This document shows positions 6,621-10,660 of a DNA stretch of 10,660 nt, piece after piece. The notes beneath the pieces are model-generated. The model was not told where the DNA came from. It did no database searches and was given only the letters and a program-made list of their open reading frames with translations. The stretch spans positions 1 through 10,660 of the forward strand of contig JAOXYC010230126.1 of assembly GCA_028565715.1 (NCBI GenBank). The letters are read 5' to 3'. The stretch is from Phoronis pallida (taxonomy: Eukaryota; Phoronida; Phoronidae). The stretch's first letter is position 1. Each line of letters starts with the position of its first letter. The translations under genes and the position numbers were made by a program.

Positions 6621-7811
6621 ATCACAGTGCGACCTCTGGCGACACTGGCAGGTGTAAATGTGAAAGCTTTCTTTATTCTGCTATTTTTTTTTATTCATCA
6701 CTGAATTTAAGAAAAGAAAAAATGGTGGCTCTTGTATCACTGGTTGTCAGAACATCTTTTTTATCTGGTTGGCACTTCTCTGAATTGAATCGTCCTATAG
6801 TAGCAGCTTGTTATCGAAACTAAATTTTAACATTGAATCTAATAGTAAGACAAAGAAACATATCGTTGACTAGAACAAATAATGAGGTGTAGAGGCCAAG
6901 ATGGCGGCATTGTTGCATTTGTGCAACTGCCTTTGGCATTGACATTGACTGAGTCTCCTCTGACGTCCAACAATTTCAAAGCCATTCTAAGTTTAACCTA
7001 TCTCGTGCAAAAGTTAAAAAACTCTTTCATGCACTTAAGTTCCCGGGCTTAAGTTGTCTTTTAATAATTTGGATTTGCCCATCTCATAGAATCCCAACAA
7101 AATGGCGCATAAGTTCACCGTTAGTACCTTAACCAACCCGGTGGGCCTAACTGGTTTTCTTCCGCTTTTTGAGTTCTTTACGCCATAAGCGGCCACGGAC
7201 CACTAAACATGCACCGACACAACCAGGCATGCCATTTAGTCTAGCCGGACACCAGGGCGGGATGTACTTCCATTGAAGGTACTTTTTGAATTTAATGAGC
7301 GCGGCATACGTACCCGCACTATTGATCGATGTACCAGCACGCCCCCATCCCCCGGGACACCAGTCCAAATTGCATACAGAGCTGAGGCAGGTCTACAAAA
7401 GACAGCTCAATTAATTTTAGTTGAGATTTTAACGATTTCATGCGAGAAATAAGTTTTTGGTTGCAGGCTAAACGTACTTGGTGAATCCATTGATTTGTGT
7501 GCATCCAGCGCTTGTTTGCGAATGATTCGATCATTCAAATATCATAAGTTTCGCTATGTCATTTTTTTCAGTTAATGTGGTCATCTTCAATGCGGCATTG
7601 CTCAAATTGCCTTCACACGTATACTTCAATAAGTTGAACAATGAATAAGTTAATATAAAAATGTATATACCGGAGAATGGTAACCGAACTAAACTTTCAA
7701 AATATTTTCACGGTTCATTTTTAGTTTTCTGAGACTTTTACGAAGCTAATGGAGGTTCGAAAACTATTTACGACCGATGTTATAAATGTAGTTTATATTC
7801 ATTAATATTAT
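6621..7811. other. Upstream non-coding region, no gene recognised
   Basis: No homologous coding segment was found on either strand. It includes a YY1-like motif (6897-6908) and a GC-richer patch at about 7130-7380. In that patch two minus-strand open frames (7147-7368 and 7319-7534) overlap in different frames, without recognisable similarity or a clear splice structure. Confidence 0.5.
6897..6908 (+). promoter_or_regulatory. YY1-like motif CAAGATGGCGGC
   Basis: A full match to the AAnATGGCGGC core bound by YY1 in animals, often at or just after transcription starts. It is ~390 bp upstream of the isomerase start codon. It could belong to an unrecognised promoter or be chance. Confidence 0.3.
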
Positions 7812-8168
7812 TTAAAGATACTGTCTCCTCGATCGTGAGGATCTGGGGTAAAAATTCAAATCAACTAGAAATGTTGTGTATGAGTCCTTTAAATAATATA
7901 ATTAACCTGAATCTGAGTAAAAAATTCAAAAAATCTGCAATGGGTGATATGAAAGCTTTCTATCCTAAAAAAGTCTAACTCTGTCTTAAGACAGGGTTAG
8001 CCGCGATTTGGATACAAAAAGCTCCCAAAAGCCCCTTTACAGATGTTTTTTAATTTTTTTACCAAGATGCAAGTAAGTTAAGTTCATCATCAAAGGACTC
8101 ATACACACAATTTCTAGTTGATTTGAATTTATGCCAGAACCTCACGAAAGAGGAGACAGTATCTTTAA
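7812..8168. mobile_element. Fold-back element, nearly whole-length inverted repeat
   Basis: The outer arms 7812-7890 and 8092-8168 are reverse complements at roughly 90% identity (TTAAAGATACTGTCTCC outward, through TCAAATCAACTAGAAAT, to TGAGTCCTTT). Weaker inverted similarity continues inward to a symmetric centre at CTGTCTTAAGACAG (7981-7994). TTAA occurs at both ends (7812-7815 and 8165-8168), compatible with a piggyBac-type TTAA target or with a TA target one base pair further in. No coding capacity. The family is unidentified. Confidence 0.88.
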
Positions 8169-9806
8169 TGTTCCCGTCACAGTCATCGGGGCATGCTAGC
8201 AATTGGGCCGGGAAGCGTAGGCTGCGTGCTTGATCAAAAAGCCGTTTACATTTAGAGTCAAAACTGAGTAGATCGAGCTTGTTAACAACCAAAGCAAAGT
8301 AGACTTGACGCACAAAAAATGTAGCACACAAAAACACGGAAGACATGTTGCATGAATAACACAACTGTCATGTTTACTTTTTATACAACGGTTCTTTTTA
8401 ATGAAAGAGACGAATAATCAAACTAAAAAGGTAGCAGGGTAACCTTTTGTGTACTTGGAATAGTTGTACCTTTACTGACCCCGATATTCAGTCGCGAAAA
8501 TCGAACATGTTACCAATGGCAACAGAGAGAAGCTAAACACTCTAAGCAAATATTTATATCAACAATACGGGATGTTGACAACTGTTGACGGTGCTGCTCG
8601 GATACATTGGTGTTGTGTACAAAGCATGTAGATGGGACATTCATAATAGTTGCCCCAGTCTTTGTTTTCCATATAGAAGATTTAAACTGGAGTTCCTTCA
8701 TAACTGTTTTATAAGCAGCAAAGTTCTGGATTTTAATTGGTTTTAGAAAATAAATCGTTCCATACAATGGAACTTGACCGACACTTGCGAATCTATTGAA
8801 AAATCAACCCCATGGTTTCAAAGCATTATTCCCATCTTTTCTAGTGGATCGTCATTATACCAATTATATTATTGTCTGTTGTAAGAATATACGCACTGTG
8901 TTGCACAATTTACTTTTACCCCGCATCTCAAATAACCCACATTGCCATCAATTTGGTGTTTACAAGCGTAATAGTCTTTTGTAACACACAAAGCGATTGT
9001 TCAATGGACTTAAATATTGCTTTGTAGTCATGGTAACCACCATTGATCCCCTGATATAAGTGAATAATACAATGAGTGAATCAGTCCGGTTATTTCTGTG
9101 GCATAGGGTCGGAAAGTATCCATCCCGGCTGATTGCAATTTTGTTCACTTAAAGCCAAACGAAGGGTACAATTAAGGTGAGAAAAAAGTTAATAATGCGA
9201 TGACGAGTTAAATTGATGCGAAGTGAAATGAAGCAATCGGCCCCTCATAATCCAAGGCCTGGCACCAGGCAGTTACGACATTGAGTTGTCATGAATGGAA
9301 TTAGAGAGAAAATTGTAACCTGATCCAATATCAAAGTGGGGAGTAAACTTCTGGTTTGATTTTAAATAATATCGAAGACGAAATCTCCTTTAATTTTTCG
9401 AAGCCAGTACGCATGCACTTTCTTGTTAATATTTGCAAGGATTGGTTAGTGGACTGCCCGAAAAGCATAGCCTACGGAATACACATACATGTAACAATCG
9501 CATGGATTAAATACTAACACAATATTTACCCCAAGGATCTTGTATACATATTATTATACTCATAAATTGTTGCCAATGAAGATTTGGAAATATAATCTCC
9601 TGCAATGCCCGATGTTATATTTGTTTTGCATTGTCCAAAGAAGCTAACCACTCAAAATATCAGTGACAACTGACCAATGTTTGAGCATGCAATTCATCAT
9701 ATACCACATTATTCTGCAAGCGGTCAAGTAGATTAGTTCAAACTTCCATCGTGACAAGATTTTACATTGGTTTAGAAATGAATATCAAAAAATTTTTTTC
9801 ATTATA
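8169..9806. other. Intergenic region, no gene recognised
   Basis: AT-rich sequence. Open frames here (for example 8510-8767 minus) have no recognisable motif or splice context. A small hairpin GCCTGG-CA-CCAGGC lies at 9257-9270. I see nothing else supportable. Confidence 0.5.
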
Positions 9807-9867
9807 CCGGAAATTTTCCGAGAGAGCGCCCATATGCGCACTCTCAGCCGGGTGACGCTCTTTCGGA
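9807..9867. mobile_element. Relic fragment of the intron-2 MITE family
   Basis: CGGAAATTTTCC, then GAGCGCCCAT, then GACGCTCTTTC align in order and spacing with 5498-5559 in the right part of the 5264-5570 MITE, same orientation. Only ~60 bp is recognisable and both termini are lost or diverged. Confidence 0.7.
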
Positions 9868-10660
9868 GTGTCAATCGTTAAATGGCAAGCCTTCACCATA
9901 TTTCCATTCAATATTTTCAAAGTTACTTTGCATTAACCACATATGACGGTGCCAGTTTTTATCTATTCGATATATTTTACAATATATTGCTTGTAAACTG
10001 TCGTTTTTAAGTTCACGTTTACGATTACGATGTAAATAAACTGGAAAAATCTCTGTATAAAGCAAGCACCATATAGAAGCACCGTTCCCGGGCACCGTAC
10101 CGGGTAGTAAATGCCTCAAGTTCCGCGCTAAAGCATGTTCTGGTTCAGTCGCTATGATACTCAGCTAGGGCGGACACCTTTACTTAATTAAATAGTCGTC
10201 TTTGATTGTTTTTTTTTAATTTGATTTATCTTAAAACAATTGATTTGAGGTAATATGCGTGGCACTATTAATACTGAAGAAATTCTAACAATAATTGGCA
10301 GAATACAAAATACATTAACCATGAAAACAAAAATTACATAATTGCTTTGGTCCGACATATTGACTTGGGTTTGCGTTTCTGCTCGTGAGAACTAACATTT
10401 TTTTAAGAACAACTTGAATGTTAAACAAGTTCTACGCATTTCGTATGCATTTTTCCTTAAAAAAACATGCTTGATGCAGAAAAAATCTTTATTCTTCATC
10501 ATTCTCTGTGTTGGGATTGGATACCTGTCCTGGGATTTTCAAGTGTTGCGGTAACCCATAAAAGAGGCAATAAACATTTTGATAATTTTCCCACCGCCAA
10601 AGACATCTCAATTAATTTATCAATTATCTTCACCAGGTAGATTGGTGTGTCATCGCGCGC
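9868..10660. other. Intergenic region, no gene recognised
   Basis: No supportable coding segment. A weak inverted repeat (CATTTTTTTAAG at 10396-10407 against CTTAAAAAAACATG at 10456-10469) may be a degraded small element or chance in T-rich DNA. Confidence 0.4.

Noticed and set aside
8059-8364. 101-codon minus open frame
   Set aside because: Its 3' third lies in the arm of the fold-back element and the remainder shows no motif or splice context.
9871-10119. 82-codon minus open frame
   Set aside because: No recognisable domain, and biased toward residues expected from AT-rich non-coding DNA.

Overview
This is intron-rich, AT-rich nuclear DNA from an animal, most likely an invertebrate; the species cannot be fixed from the sequence alone. 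The evidence is a clan-2 (CYP2-like) cytochrome P450 terminal exon with a polyadenylation signal, a gene with GT-AG introns in all three phases, a tRNA-derived SINE pair and several non-autonomous DNA transposons (MITEs).

Layout. Positions 1-494 (+) are the 3' terminal coding exon of a microsomal-type P450, followed by a 3' UTR with AATAAA at 728-733. Positions 1086-6505 (-) hold twelve consecutive coding exons of a xylose isomerase gene. I joined them by hand: all eleven internal introns are GT-AG, every phase closes, and the 406-residue product keeps each catalytic and metal-binding residue of the family at a constant offset of 22 from bacterial class II numbering. The last ~50 residues are missing. 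Exon 12 ends at a strong GTAAGT donor, but no suitable final exon lies between it and the left edge, so intron 12 apparently runs through the oppositely oriented P450 exon or the gene is 3'-truncated.

The introns of the isomerase gene carry mobile elements. Intron 2 has a ~305-bp MITE with TA-CCGGGG ends. Intron 3 has a ~430-bp MITE with perfect 27-bp inverted termini, ending 20 bp from a splice donor, and a head-to-head pair of tRNA-SINE copies whose tail lies just upstream of a splice acceptor. Intron 12 has a 19-bp minisatellite. Upstream of the gene (6506-10660) I find no convincing gene. That region holds a DR1-type nuclear-receptor motif ~90 bp from the start codon, a YY1-like motif, a 357-bp nearly fully symmetric fold-back element flanked by TTAA, and a relic of the intron-2 MITE family.

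Functionally, the isomerase would interconvert xylose and xylulose (and possibly glucose and fructose) in the cytosol, and the P450 would be an ER-bound mono-oxygenase. Nothing suggests they share a pathway; their arrangement is physical (tail-to-tail or nested). No wholly new system is evident. The most interesting points are the complete active site of an animal xylose isomerase, the unusual gene overlap, and transposon sequence at the very edges of its introns.
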